In this document: in pieces, positions 26,629 to 35,614 of the stretch
Position numbering within the stretch: the first letter of the stretch is position 1
Layout: every line of letters starts with the position of its first letter
Source of the DNA: Hoeflea prorocentri
GTDB lineage: Bacteria; Pseudomonadota; Alphaproteobacteria; Rhizobiales; Rhizobiaceae
Length of the DNA: 64,000 nucleotides
Direction of reading: 5' to 3'
Assembly: GCF_027944115.1 (NCBI RefSeq)
Contig: NZ_JAPJZI010000001.1
Coordinates: forward strand, 1,674,001 to 1,738,000
Notes under the pieces: model-generated
The model's input: the letters and a program-made list of their open reading frames with translations, nothing else
The model's database searches: none
What the model was told of the DNA's origin: nothing
Translations under genes and position numbers: made by a program

Positions 26629-28764
26629 GTGAATTACTCCGACCGCACCGCGCAATCGCGGACCGACGAGACGTCTTTGCATGATGAAGACACAAGTTTT
26701 GATGATGACGGACAACGGGACCCGCTGGAAAAAATCGATGAGGCCGTTGAAGAGCTCAAGGCTCTGCCGGATGAAGATGACGGTTCTTCGCTATCTGACA
26801 GCGGACTGTCTCAATCCGATGTACCACCGAGTAGCCCGGGCGCGCAGACCATTACCGCAAAGTCAGATGAACCAACGTTTCGGGTTGATCGGCCAAATTC
26901 CGTGCCCGGCACTAAAACCATAGAGGGCGATAGCGGGCCCGTGCGGGCGCGTGGCGCGCAGACGGATGACAATGGCGGTTCCGGAAGCGGCGGCAATAAA
27001 GGCCACGGCGGCGGTGGCGGTGGTGGAGGCGGTATGTTCCACAAGCGCCTTGGCCCGGTGGATTTTTCCAAAAGCCTGAAGGCGGGACTTGCCGCGGTAC
27101 GCAACAATATGGCGATCGTCATGGTCTTCAGTTGCGCTGCAAATATTCTTGTTCTGGCGATCCCGATCTATCTTTTTCAGATATCGGACCGGGTTCTGAC
27201 AAGCCGCTCAACGGACACGCTGATCATGCTGACGGCCGTAATCGTGGCGGCAGTGATCCTGCAGGTCGTCTTCGATGCAATCCGCCGGTTTATCCTGATG
27301 CGGACCGCCGTCGAGTTGGCCGCTCAACTGGGGACACCGATCCTCAGCGCCGCGGCGCGCGCTTCCTTGCACGGAAACGGGCGTGAGTATCAGATATTGG
27401 GTGACCTGCAGCAGCTTCGCTCATTTCTCGTCTCGGGAACGTTGCTATCATTTCTCGACGCGCCGTTCACGCCCCTGTTTGTCCTTGCAATCTTCCTCAT
27501 TCATCCCGACCTTGGCATGATCGTGGTCGCCACGGCCCTTGCCTTGCTGGTCGTTGCGCTGATCAATCAGAAGCTCACATCGGCGCCGTTCGGCGAAGCA
27601 AACAGCCATATGAGCAAAGCGAATCTGCATCTGGATTCCATGGCGCGGAATTCGCAGATTATCAATGCGCTGGCGATGATCCCGGAAGCGGTTAACATTT
27701 GGGGAAAGGACACGGCATCGTCGCTTCGTGCGCAGGTCACCGCGCAGGATCGTAACATCATGTCGGCGACCTTTTCCCGCGGCATAAGACTGCTCACACA
27801 GGTCGGCATGCTCGGTTGGGGCGCCTTTCTGGCAATCGACGGCCAGATCACCGGCGGCATGGTGATTGCCGCATCCATTATTGCAGGCCGCGCGCTGGCG
27901 CCGATCGAGGGTGCAATTGAAGGCTGGAACCAGTTCTTGCTGTCGCGATCGTCCTATGGGCGTATTGCGGCGCTTCTGAAGAGTTCTCCGCTGAATTTCG
28001 AGCGATTGAAACTGCCGAAGCCGCAGGGACGCCTCGATGTCGAACGCCTGCTTTACGTGCCGCAAGGCACCAAGCGTGTTGTACTCAATGCGGTCCATTT
28101 TTCGCTCGCACCGGGGGACTCACTGGCGGTCATCGGCGACTCGGGCGCAGGGAAGACGACACTCGGCAAGATGCTTGTCGGTTCGATCCTGCCCACATCT
28201 GGATGCGTGCGTCTTGATCTTATGGACCTTCGAAACTGGGATCAGAGGCAGTTCGGAGAGAGCATCGGCTATCTGCCGCAGGACGTTCAGCTCTTTCCGG
28301 GCACGATCAAGGACAATATCGGCCGGATGCGCGGGGATGCAACGGACGAGCAGATATTCGAAGCTGCCTCGCTGGCTGACGTCCATGAGATGATTGCCTC
28401 ACTGCCGCAGGGATATGAGACGACTGTTGCGGCCGATGGGTCTCCGCTTTCTGGCGGTCAGAAGCAACGCATCGCCCTGGCGCGTGCATTCTTCGGCGAT
28501 CCGCGCCTTGTTGTCCTGGACGAACCCAACTCGAATCTCGATGCGCTGGGCGACAGGGCTTTGGCCAATGCTCTGGCGCATGCCAAGAAAAACGACATCA
28601 CGGTGGTGGTGATTACACAGAAGCCGGCGCTTCTTCAGCACGTCGACAAGATACTTCTTCTCGCCGGAGGTGCGGTTTCCATGTTCGGCCATCGCAATCA
28701 GGTTCTGCAGGCGCTGGCCGAAAGCCAGAACAAGGGCCGCCTCGGCGGCGCCGAACAGCAATAA
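26629..28764 (+). CDS. Type I secretion ABC transporter (PrtD-like permease/ATPase)
   Basis: 711 residues with GTG start at 26629. The exporter half: membrane helices from about residue 160 (MVFSCAANILVLAIPIYLFQ, DRVLTSRSTDTL typical of the PrtD/HlyB class), then the ATPase with Walker A GDSGAGKTT (from residue 503), signature LSGGQKQR (from 607) and Walker B LVVLDEP. It drives one-step export of cargo across both membranes with the HlyD-type protein encoded next and an outer-membrane TolC not found here. Unusual is a long N-terminal extension (1-155), acidic and P/S-rich, ending in a nine-Gly run (127-135). No C39 peptidase domain is seen. Confidence 0.93.
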   Translation: MNYSDRTAQSRTDETSLHDEDTSFDDDGQRDPLEKIDEAVEELKALPDEDDGSSLSDSGLSQSDVPPSSPGAQTITAKSDEPTFRVDRPNSVPGTKTIEGDSGPVRARGAQTDDNGGSGSGGNKGHGGGGGGGGGMFHKRLGPVDFSKSLKAGLAAVRNNMAIVMVFSCAANILVLAIPIYLFQISDRVLTSRSTDTLIMLTAVIVAAVILQVVFDAIRRFILMRTAVELAAQLGTPILSAAARASLHGNGREYQILGDLQQLRSFLVSGTLLSFLDAPFTPLFVLAIFLIHPDLGMIVVATALALLVVALINQKLTSAPFGEANSHMSKANLHLDSMARNSQIINALAMIPEAVNIWGKDTASSLRAQVTAQDRNIMSATFSRGIRLLTQVGMLGWGAFLAIDGQITGGMVIAASIIAGRALAPIEGAIEGWNQFLLSRSSYGRIAALLKSSPLNFERLKLPKPQGRLDVERLLYVPQGTKRVVLNAVHFSLAPGDSLAVIGDSGAGKTTLGKMLVGSILPTSGCVRLDLMDLRNWDQRQFGESIGYLPQDVQLFPGTIKDNIGRMRGDATDEQIFEAASLADVHEMIASLPQGYETTVAADGSPLSGGQKQRIALARAFFGDPRLVVLDEPNSNLDALGDRALANALAHAKKNDITVVVITQKPALLQHVDKILLLAGGAVSMFGHRNQVLQALAESQNKGRLGGAEQQ

Positions 28765-28779
28765 GGGGAGCACGGTATC

Positions 28780-30123
28780 ATGACCCAGTTGCAGCAGGTA
28801 GCGGACCATATCGAGTGGTATTCCGAAGTGCCGAGAGGCATCAGGAAACATACTTATTACGGTCTGCTGTTGATATTGGCGGCGTTTGGCGGGTTCGGCG
28901 CCTGGGCTTTCACCGCACCGCTTGCCGCGGCGGTCATTTCGCAGGGCAGTTTCGTGGCCACCGGGCAGAACAAGATCATCCAGCACCTGGAAGGTGGCGT
29001 CATTCAGGAGATCCTGGTGACCGAGGGCGATATGGTCGAAGAGGGCCAGCCGATTGTGCGCCTTGATGATACGTCAGCGTTGGCCGATGAAAGGCAGCTG
29101 TTTTTAAGGCGGGCGCGGTTGGAAGCGATTAATGCGCGGCTTGTTTCACACTTTCAGGGCCTGACACAGGTTGCGTTCCCGGACTTTTTGACCCGGCAGG
29201 CCGACAAAGCGGAAATCGCCTCAATGCTTGAGAGCCAGAAAATCAACTTTCAGGCGTCCCGCGGCAAGCTGGAGAATGATCTCAAGGTCTATGAAAGCAA
29301 TGTCGCGTCGCTTGAGTTTCGTGCCGACGGATTTGAACTGCAGCGCAAATCGATGGAGCGGCAGCTTGAGTTGCTTGAAGGTGAACTGGTGGGCAAGCAG
29401 GCGCTGCTTGAAAAGGGTTTCATACGCAAGGTGGAGGTCAATGCGATCCAACGGGCCATCGCGGACGCCGAAGGCCAGATCGGCCGTCTCGATTCACAGG
29501 TATCCGAGACCCTGGCGCAGATAGCGAAACTGAGACGGCAGATGGCGCAGACGCAGACCAATCATCAGCAGGCCGTGGTCGATGAGCTGCAGTCGATCGA
29601 AGCGGAGCTCGACACCGTCCGGGAACAGTTCCGCAATGCAGAAAACGTGTTGCGACGGGCTCTTATCCGTGCGCCGGTTTCCGGAACAGTCGTGAAGATG
29701 AATTACCACACATCCGGCGGCGTGATTGAAAGCGGAAAAAGCATTGCCGAGATCCTGCCGTCAAATGTGCCTCTCATCATCGAGGCGCATGTATCACGCA
29801 CGGACATTGACAGTGTACGTGTCGGGCAGCCGGCTGTTGTCAGGTTGAGCGCGCTCAACCAGAGGATCACGCCGGTGCTGAACGGTAGGGTTCACTATGT
29901 GTCCGCTGACTCGCTTCCGGACAAAAGCCAGCCGGCCATGCAGCGAGAGGTTTACGTTGCGCGTGTGACGTTGGACGCTCGTGAAATGCAGCGGGCGCGC
30001 GGCTTCTCCCCGACACCCGGCATGCCGGTAGAGGTCATGATCCAGACGAAAGAGCGAACCTTCTTCGACTATCTGAGCCAGCCGGTCATCGACAGCATGG
30101 CGCGCGCGTTTCGTGAACAGTGA
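28780..30123 (+). CDS. HlyD-family membrane fusion protein (type I secretion adaptor)
   Basis: 447 residues; one N-terminal membrane helix (LLLILAAFGGFGAWAFTAPL), a biotinyl-lipoyl-like half (GSFVATGQNKIIQHLEGGVI, VTEGDMVEEGQPIVRLDD), a long coiled coil rich in Q, E, L (about residues 95-290), then the second lipoyl half and beta barrel (RALIRAPVSGTVVKMNYHTS, SGKSIAEILPSN) and a PGMPVEVMI end. This is the PrtE/HlyD architecture. It links the ABC exporter to an outer-membrane channel. Start supported by GGGGAG 10 nt upstream; it follows the ABC gene after 15 bp. Confidence 0.94.
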   Translation: MTQLQQVADHIEWYSEVPRGIRKHTYYGLLLILAAFGGFGAWAFTAPLAAAVISQGSFVATGQNKIIQHLEGGVIQEILVTEGDMVEEGQPIVRLDDTSALADERQLFLRRARLEAINARLVSHFQGLTQVAFPDFLTRQADKAEIASMLESQKINFQASRGKLENDLKVYESNVASLEFRADGFELQRKSMERQLELLEGELVGKQALLEKGFIRKVEVNAIQRAIADAEGQIGRLDSQVSETLAQIAKLRRQMAQTQTNHQQAVVDELQSIEAELDTVREQFRNAENVLRRALIRAPVSGTVVKMNYHTSGGVIESGKSIAEILPSNVPLIIEAHVSRTDIDSVRVGQPAVVRLSALNQRITPVLNGRVHYVSADSLPDKSQPAMQREVYVARVTLDAREMQRARGFSPTPGMPVEVMIQTKERTFFDYLSQPVIDSMARAFREQ

Positions 30124-30835
30124 AGCGCAGGGCAGGCCTTACGCTTCCTCGATCATCCTGTCTTCAAGCAAAAAAAAGGTGAGCTGGCTTGCACAGCTCA
30201 CCTCGCATTCGACATGTCCAGCGGTCTGGGGCTTTCCGCTGCTTTGCGAACACTTAGTTTGGTTTGCGCTAACGCGCTCACCGGAAAGGCAAAAATCATG
30301 CGATTCCAAATAAACCCTAATCTCTTCCGCTCGTTTCGTTTGTGATCAATGCCACAAAGAAGAAGATTAATATTATTTCCAGTAAGATATACGAAATATT
30401 GTAAAATACCTATTTTCTGTAAAAATGAACATTTATTTGCATTCAAAGTTTGAGAAATAAGCTTATAATACTTATCTTGTTAAATATTAACATGTTCATC
30501 TTTGAGGGCAGGCCCGTGATCAGTTCGGCAGGACGCTCATGTTGTGGCTCGTCATAGGCACCGGCCGGTATCCGATGGCCGGCAATTTCGGCTCCATTTC
30601 ACACGGCCTTTGTTTCATATGTTTCTGCAGCAGGATAGGTGATGTTGAATAATCCGGTAACGCTCTAAAACAATTGCGCTTTTTCCAATTGTGCCTCTGA
30701 AGGCGCGCTACAATTGAAACATTCTATGGCCCAACGTGAAAACGGACTGAAACGGGGTGCTCCTAAATTGGCATCATCGACAAATGAGCCGGAGGCAGTT
30801 CTCCGCAGTCGACCTGATGTTTTAAGGAGCGAAAG
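30124..30835. other. Long non-coding interval downstream of the secretion locus
   Basis: 712 bp without a believable gene on either strand; 30300-30500 is strongly AT-rich. It contains a minus-strand intrinsic terminator near the left end and the promoter side of the DUF1127 gene at the right end. A small inverted repeat GCGC-TAAC-GCGC is at 30266-30277. Confidence 0.5.
30170..30202 (-). terminator. Minus-strand intrinsic terminator without an upstream gene
   Basis: A 9-bp perfect stem GGTGAGCTG (30178-30186) / CAGCTCACC (30194-30202) with a 7-nt loop has eight A on the plus strand at 30170-30177, that is eight T after the hairpin on the minus strand. Read on the plus strand it has no U-tract. 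It therefore ends a leftward transcript starting somewhere in 30210-30800, where no minus-strand protein gene is apparent. Confidence 0.8.
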
Positions 30836-31081
30836 ATGACGATTGTAATCGACCACGCCATCGCAAAGCCGGCTTCCCGTTCCCATGTGGTCGCGCAAGC
30901 CGTTTTGAAATGGATGAACCCGTTTTCGGAAGAGGCGTGCAAGCGCCGCCGCATCCGTCGTGAACACGAAGATTTGATATCAATGTCCAACCATGATCTG
31001 CGTGATCTTGGACTGGTTCGCAGCGATGTTGCATTCGGGATTTCCAGCGGACGCGGTGTCTTCCGCGAGAAAGACCGGTAA
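30836..31081 (+). CDS. DUF1127 domain-containing small protein
   Basis: 81 residues. The C-terminal half matches the DUF1127 (YjiS-like) motif: Arg-rich RRRIRREHEDLISMSNHDLR followed by DLGLVRSDV. Larger DUF1127 proteins act as small RNA- or stress-linked factors in alphaproteobacteria, including effects on RNA turnover and phosphate or C1 metabolism; the role of this one is unknown. RBS AAGGAG lies 7 nt before the ATG, and a strong terminator follows 29 bp after the stop, so it is a monocistronic gene. Confidence 0.88.
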   Translation: MTIVIDHAIAKPASRSHVVAQAVLKWMNPFSEEACKRRRIRREHEDLISMSNHDLRDLGLVRSDVAFGISSGRGVFREKDR

Positions 31082-31110
31082 GTCTTCACAAGACTGCCTG
31101 ACCTCCCATG

Positions 31111-31142
31111 GCCGGCGCCCGTTTCGGGCGCCGGCTTTTTTT
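31111..31142 (+). terminator. Intrinsic terminator of DUF1127 gene
   Basis: Perfect 11-bp stem GCCGGCGCCCG (31111-31121) / CGGGCGCCGGC (31125-31135), TTT loop, followed by seven T. It separates the gene from convergent paaN. Confidence 0.93.
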
Positions 31143-31176
31143 AAGGCGCGAACCTCCATGAAGAGTGTGAAACTTG

Positions 31177-32841
31177 TTACGCAGCCATGTGCCGCCGGGT
31201 TGCTGCAATCCTGAAACGGTTGGCGACAAAGGCTGCATCCGTCAAAGACGCATTGCCTGCTGGATTGGCGCCGGTGACATGATAGTCGCTGAAGGCAGCG
31301 CTCTGATTGACAAAAATGCCTCCCGTCAGATTGCAGGACAGGCTGACACCGGCAGACGCGAATGCGTCGGCAGCCGCATCCAGGGTCTCATCATCGGTTG
31401 CGTAAACGGAAGCGGTAATTGCTCCCTTTGTGGAAGCCAGATCGGCGGCCCGTTCGATCGCTTCCTTTGCGTCGGACACGGCAATGACAAAACTGATGGG
31501 CCCGAATTGCTCCTCGTGATGCGCCTCGGTTTCACCCTCGCGTACTTTGAGTATGAGCGGGGTTGCGGTGCGGGCGCTTTCCATCCCCTCGATTTGAGCA
31601 GAAGGCCTCAAGACCGCGCCAAGCGAGGCGCTCGACTGCACACGATCTGCCGTTACGTCGCCGGCAATCGCCCCACAGACGCCACCGGCGCGGGCAGGGT
31701 CGGAGAGCAGCTTGTCGACGGCTTTGCCAATGCCGTCGGCAACCTCATCGAAACTCTTGTGACCTTCATCCGTCTCGATGCCACCGTCCGGAACATAGAT
31801 GTTTTGCGGCGCGGTGCACATCTGCCCGCTGTAGAGCGAGAGTGAGAAGGCAATGTTGGAGCACATTCCCCGAAAATTATCTGTCGAGGCGACGACGATT
31901 GAGTTCACGCCGGCTTCTTCCGTGTAGACTTGGGTGTCCGGTCCGGCATTGTCCCGCACCCAGCGGCCAAAGCTGTTGGATCCGGTGAAGTCGATGATAT
32001 GAACCTGCGGTGCTTCTACCAGTTCCTTGGTGATCTCGGATCCGGGTTCGTCGGCTGCCAGCAACAGAACATTCGGATCGAAGCCGGCTTCTTTCAGCAC
32101 ATCGCGGCCGATCTGCACGGTTATTGCGAGGGGCAGGATCGCGCCCGGGTGAGGCTTGACGATGACCGTGTTGCCCGTTGCAAGGCTGGCAAAGAGGCCT
32201 GGATAAGAATTCCAGGTCGGAAAGGTGGCGCAGCCAATAACCAAAGCGGTGCCGCGCGGCACGACGCGGTAGCGTTTCTCGAGAACCAGCGGGTCATGTT
32301 TTCCCTGCGGCTTTGTCCACACGGCGGTTTGCGGTGTGCGTGTCATTTCCGCGTAGGCATAGGTGACAGCTTCAAGGCCGCGATCCTGCGCGTGCGGTCC
32401 GCCGGCCTGAAAAGCCATCATAAAGGCCTGGCCGGTTGTCTGCGATACGGCATTTGCCATCTCAAAACTGCGTTTGTTCAGGCGGTCGAGGATTTCAAGA
32501 CAAACGCCTGTTCTTTCCTCAATCGAGGCTTTCGCCCAGCCTGTTGCCGCGTCTGAGGACGCCTTAAGCAGGCCGGCAGGTGAGGCCTTGGGGTAGGCAA
32601 TGTCCAGATCAATGCCGTAAGGCGATTGTTCAGCGCCGACGGTGCTTTCGCCGGGATGTCCTTCGAGCTTGAACGGACCTCCCAACACGCTCTTGAACGC
32701 AGCGGCACCATCGTCCTTGGCGGTTTCGCCGTAGATCTTGCCACTGGCAACTTCGGGATAGGGTGACCAGTAATCCCGTGTTTTGGAGACCTCCAGTGCC
32801 TTTTCAAGCGTTGACTTGTGTGCCTCAAAAAAAGCGCTCAT
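31177..32841 (-). CDS. paaN: Phenylacetate degradation aldehyde dehydrogenase PaaN
   Basis: 554 residues of the stand-alone PaaN type: an aldehyde dehydrogenase with the catalytic Cys in YSGQMCTAPQN, a Glu-containing TEEAGVN, and cofactor-binding FTGSNSFGRW. It should oxidise the ring-opened semialdehyde of the phenylacetyl-CoA pathway. The C-terminal MaoC-like hydratase of fused PaaZ is absent, so the ring-opening hydrolase must be another protein. ATG at 32841 is preceded by AGGAGG; the open frame begins 16 codons earlier. It is divergent from paaG across a palindromic site. Confidence 0.88.
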   Translation of the reverse strand: MSAFFEAHKSTLEKALEVSKTRDYWSPYPEVASGKIYGETAKDDGAAAFKSVLGGPFKLEGHPGESTVGAEQSPYGIDLDIAYPKASPAGLLKASSDAATGWAKASIEERTGVCLEILDRLNKRSFEMANAVSQTTGQAFMMAFQAGGPHAQDRGLEAVTYAYAEMTRTPQTAVWTKPQGKHDPLVLEKRYRVVPRGTALVIGCATFPTWNSYPGLFASLATGNTVIVKPHPGAILPLAITVQIGRDVLKEAGFDPNVLLLAADEPGSEITKELVEAPQVHIIDFTGSNSFGRWVRDNAGPDTQVYTEEAGVNSIVVASTDNFRGMCSNIAFSLSLYSGQMCTAPQNIYVPDGGIETDEGHKSFDEVADGIGKAVDKLLSDPARAGGVCGAIAGDVTADRVQSSASLGAVLRPSAQIEGMESARTATPLILKVREGETEAHHEEQFGPISFVIAVSDAKEAIERAADLASTKGAITASVYATDDETLDAAADAFASAGVSLSCNLTGGIFVNQSAAFSDYHVTGANPAGNASLTDAAFVANRFRIAATRRHMAA

Positions 32842-32884
32842 TCTTTCCTCCTGACGGACAAATAGATAATTGACCCAATCATTG

Positions 32885-32900
32885 ACCAACCGGTCGGTTT
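32885..32900. promoter_or_regulatory. Imperfect palindrome between paaN and paaG (candidate PaaR operator)
   Basis: ACCAACCGGTCGGTTT is a near palindrome centred on ACCGGT, in the 115-bp interval between the two divergent starts. On the minus strand it overlaps TTGGTC, which with TCTATT 17 bp away could be the paaN promoter. TetR-type PaaR repressors bind palindromes of this kind; the assignment to the PaaR encoded at 35615 is inference. Confidence 0.5.
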
Positions 32901-32956
32901 ATGCAAGATGAAAAGAGGAGGCAGATCATGATGCCGGATTTCAGTGGAGGAAGGGT

Positions 32957-33745
32957 ATGAGTGACGGCAAGGTACTCGTAGATCAACGCGACGGCTATGT
33001 CGTGATCACACTCAACCGTCCCGACAAGCTGAATGCGTTCACGCCGTCTCAAAGCACGTCCTTGATGGAAGCGCTGGATGAGGCAGATGATGATCCCGAC
33101 TGCAGGGCGGTGGTTCTGACCGGAGCAGGGCGCGGGTTTTGCGCCGGTCAGGATCTGGGCGAGCGCGAGCCAGGCGGAGAAGCGATCGACCTCGGGAACA
33201 CGATAGAAACGTTTTACAATCCGTTGATTAGAAGGATCCGCAGTCTGCAACTTCCGGTGATCTGCGCGGTCAATGGCGTTGCCGCAGGCGCAGGGGCCAA
33301 TGTGGCGCTTGCGTGCGACATCGTTTTAGCAGCACGGTCCGCACGTTTCATTCAGGCCTTTGCGAAAATCGGACTTGTACCTGACAGCGGTGGCACCTGG
33401 ACCGTGACGCATCTGATCGGCGAGGCGAGGGCGAAGGCGATCATGCTGACCGGTGCACCCGTCGATGCTGAGACCGCCGAGCAATGGGGCATGATCTGGA
33501 AAGCGGTAGACGATGACGGACTGATGAGTGAGGCGCACGAGATGGCGTCAAAATTCGCCAAAGCGGCGACTGTCGGTCTGGGGCTCACCAAGACGCTCAT
33601 TCAAGCAGCCGGTGCGAATGATCTCGACAAGCAGCTGGATATGGAGCGCGACGCCCAACGCGATGCCGGCTACACGCCGGACTATGCTGAGGGCGTGTCG
33701 GCATTCCTTGAAAAACGGCCACCGGCATTCACCGGGCGGAGGTAG
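32957..33745 (+). CDS. paaG: Enoyl-CoA hydratase/isomerase (PaaG type)
   Basis: 262 residues of the crotonase family: the oxyanion-hole segments AGRGFCAGQDLGER and CAVNGVAAGAGANVALACDI, and the Asp/Glu catalytic region FIQAFAKIGLVPDSGGTW. In the phenylacetate pathway PaaG isomerises the ring epoxide to oxepin-CoA and a later unsaturated product. The position next to paaI and opposite paaN supports PaaG rather than PaaF. It is separated from paaI by 4 bp. Confidence 0.9.
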   Translation: MSDGKVLVDQRDGYVVITLNRPDKLNAFTPSQSTSLMEALDEADDDPDCRAVVLTGAGRGFCAGQDLGEREPGGEAIDLGNTIETFYNPLIRRIRSLQLPVICAVNGVAAGAGANVALACDIVLAARSARFIQAFAKIGLVPDSGGTWTVTHLIGEARAKAIMLTGAPVDAETAEQWGMIWKAVDDDGLMSEAHEMASKFAKAATVGLGLTKTLIQAAGANDLDKQLDMERDAQRDAGYTPDYAEGVSAFLEKRPPAFTGRR

Positions 33746-33749
33746 TGTC

Positions 33750-34211
33750 GTGACGGAACGCAGCCTTGATCCCCAATCGATGGGTGCTGATGAACTGGCG
33801 CGCGCCTGTGCCGAGGCCATGTGGGAAAATGACAAGGCCTCCAAGCATATGGGCATGCAAATCGAGGACATATCGGCGGGCTCGGCGACGCTTTCCATGA
33901 CGGTGCTCGATCATATGACGAACGGCCATGATATCTGTCATGGCGGCTTCATCTTCACGCTTGCGGACAGCGCCTTTGCCTTCGCCTGCAACGGTTACAA
34001 TCAGAATGCCGTCGCACAGCAATGCGCGATAACGTTTCTAGCGCCTGTCAAATCGGGCGAGAAGCTGACCGCAACGGCATCCGAGGTTCAAAGGGCCGGC
34101 CGTGGCGGAATTTACGATATTCGTGTGACGCGCAATGACGGCGAGGTGATCGCCGAGTTTCGTGGTCATTCACGTACGGTCAAGGGAACACATCTGCCGG
34201 TCGAAAGCTGA
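33750..34211 (+). CDS. paaI: Hydroxyphenylacetyl-CoA thioesterase PaaI
   Basis: 153 residues of a hot-dog thioesterase: DHMTNGHDICHGGFIFTLAD (the catalytic N/H/D region), then NAVAQQCAITFLAPVKSGE. PaaI releases CoA from dead-end aryl-CoA intermediates. Start is the GTG at 33750, with GGAGGT 7 nt upstream, overlapping the paaG stop; translation is probably coupled. Confidence 0.9.
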   Translation: MTERSLDPQSMGADELARACAEAMWENDKASKHMGMQIEDISAGSATLSMTVLDHMTNGHDICHGGFIFTLADSAFAFACNGYNQNAVAQQCAITFLAPVKSGEKLTATASEVQRAGRGGIYDIRVTRNDGEVIAEFRGHSRTVKGTHLPVES

Positions 34212-34243
34212 AACCGGTAGTCCCCACACGGGAGGATGGATCT

Positions 34244-35590
34244 ATGCAGGCACAATCAACAAACGAACCAGGCGCCCCGGTGACGATTGCTGGGGACAAA
34301 CAGGGTGGTCTCGATGCGATCGAAACGGCCTCCAGGGATGAGATCGCGGCTCTTCAACTCACGCGCCTGAAGGAAACCCTGAACCGCGCCTATGACAATT
34401 CAACCTTTTACAAGGCGCATTTCGACGACAGTGGCGTGCATCCGGATGACCTTGGCAGTCTGGAGGATCTCGCCCGTTTCCCGTTTACGGTCAAGCAGGA
34501 TCTGAGGGACAATTACCCGTTCTCCATGTTCTCGGTTCCTCGTGAACAGCTTGCCCGCGTTCACGCCTCGTCCGGTACGACCGGCAAGCCTACGGTTGTG
34601 GGGTACACGGCACGCGATGTTGAGACCTGGTCTCATCTGGTTGCCCGTTCGATCTATGCAAGCGGAGGCCGGCCGGGTGACATGGTTCATGTTGCCTATG
34701 GATACGGACTTTTCACCGGTGGTCTTGGCGCGCATTACGGCGCTGAAAAACTCGGCTGCACGGTGGTGCCCGTCTCCGGCGGCATGACCGAGCGGCAAGT
34801 GACGCTCATTCATGATTTCAAGCCGCAAATCATCATGATCACGCCGTCCTACATGCTGTCGGTGCTGGACGAATTCCGCCGTGCGGGCATCGATCCGAGG
34901 GAGGCATCTCTCAAGGTCGGGATATTCGGCGCCGAACCCTGGACAAACTCCATGCGTAGCGAAATCGAGGACGCTTTCGATATGGACGCGGTGGATATCT
35001 ACGGTTTGTCGGAAGTCATGGGGCCGGGCGTTGCCAATGAATGCGTGGAAACAAAAGACGGGCTTCACATCTGGGAAGATCATTTCTATCCCGAGATCAT
35101 CGATCCGGATACGGGTGAGGTGCTGCCGGACGGCGAGAAGGGCGAGTTGGTGTTCACGTCGCTGACCAAAGAAGCCTTTCCGATCATCCGCTACCGCACG
35201 CGTGATCTGACCCGGTTGCTGCCGGGCACAGCCCGGACGATGCGGCGTATGGAAAAGGTCACCGGCCGTTCCGACGACATGATGATTGTGCGCGGGGTCA
35301 ATATCTTTCCGACGCAGATCGAAGAGCAACTCCTCAAATGCACCGGCCTGACACCGCACTACCAGATCGAACTTACCCGCGAAGGCCGCATGGACACCAT
35401 GACCATCAATGTCGAGGCGACTGAGGGCGCAGCCGGCGATGATGCACGGCAGGCAAGCGGCAAGGAGCTTTCCGGACATATCAAAAGTACCCTTGGCGTC
35501 ACAGCCCGCGTAACGGTCCGGCCGCCAGGTGGCGTTGAGCGGTCCGCCGGTAAAGCGCGTCGTGTTGTCGACCTGCGCAAAACCGACTAA
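34244..35590 (+). CDS. paaK: Phenylacetate-CoA ligase
   Basis: 448 residues; the adenylate-forming ligase that activates phenylacetate with ATP and CoA, the first pathway step. Motifs: P-loop VHASSGTTGKPTVVGYT, GAEPWTNSM, DIYGLSEVMGPG, and the hinge/C-terminal VRGVNIFPTQIEEQLL. Length matches the family (about 430-440). RBS GGGAGG lies ahead of the ATG. It is between paaI and the two regulator genes. Confidence 0.95.
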   Translation: MQAQSTNEPGAPVTIAGDKQGGLDAIETASRDEIAALQLTRLKETLNRAYDNSTFYKAHFDDSGVHPDDLGSLEDLARFPFTVKQDLRDNYPFSMFSVPREQLARVHASSGTTGKPTVVGYTARDVETWSHLVARSIYASGGRPGDMVHVAYGYGLFTGGLGAHYGAEKLGCTVVPVSGGMTERQVTLIHDFKPQIIMITPSYMLSVLDEFRRAGIDPREASLKVGIFGAEPWTNSMRSEIEDAFDMDAVDIYGLSEVMGPGVANECVETKDGLHIWEDHFYPEIIDPDTGEVLPDGEKGELVFTSLTKEAFPIIRYRTRDLTRLLPGTARTMRRMEKVTGRSDDMMIVRGVNIFPTQIEEQLLKCTGLTPHYQIELTREGRMDTMTINVEATEGAAGDDARQASGKELSGHIKSTLGVTARVTVRPPGGVERSAGKARRVVDLRKTD

Positions 35591-35614
35591 ACCTGCTTTG
35601 ACGGGGGAAAGCCA

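Noticed and set aside
30198-30446. An 82-codon minus-strand frame before the orphan terminator
   Set aside because: No good ribosome site and no protein-like features; a non-coding transcript is the better reading.
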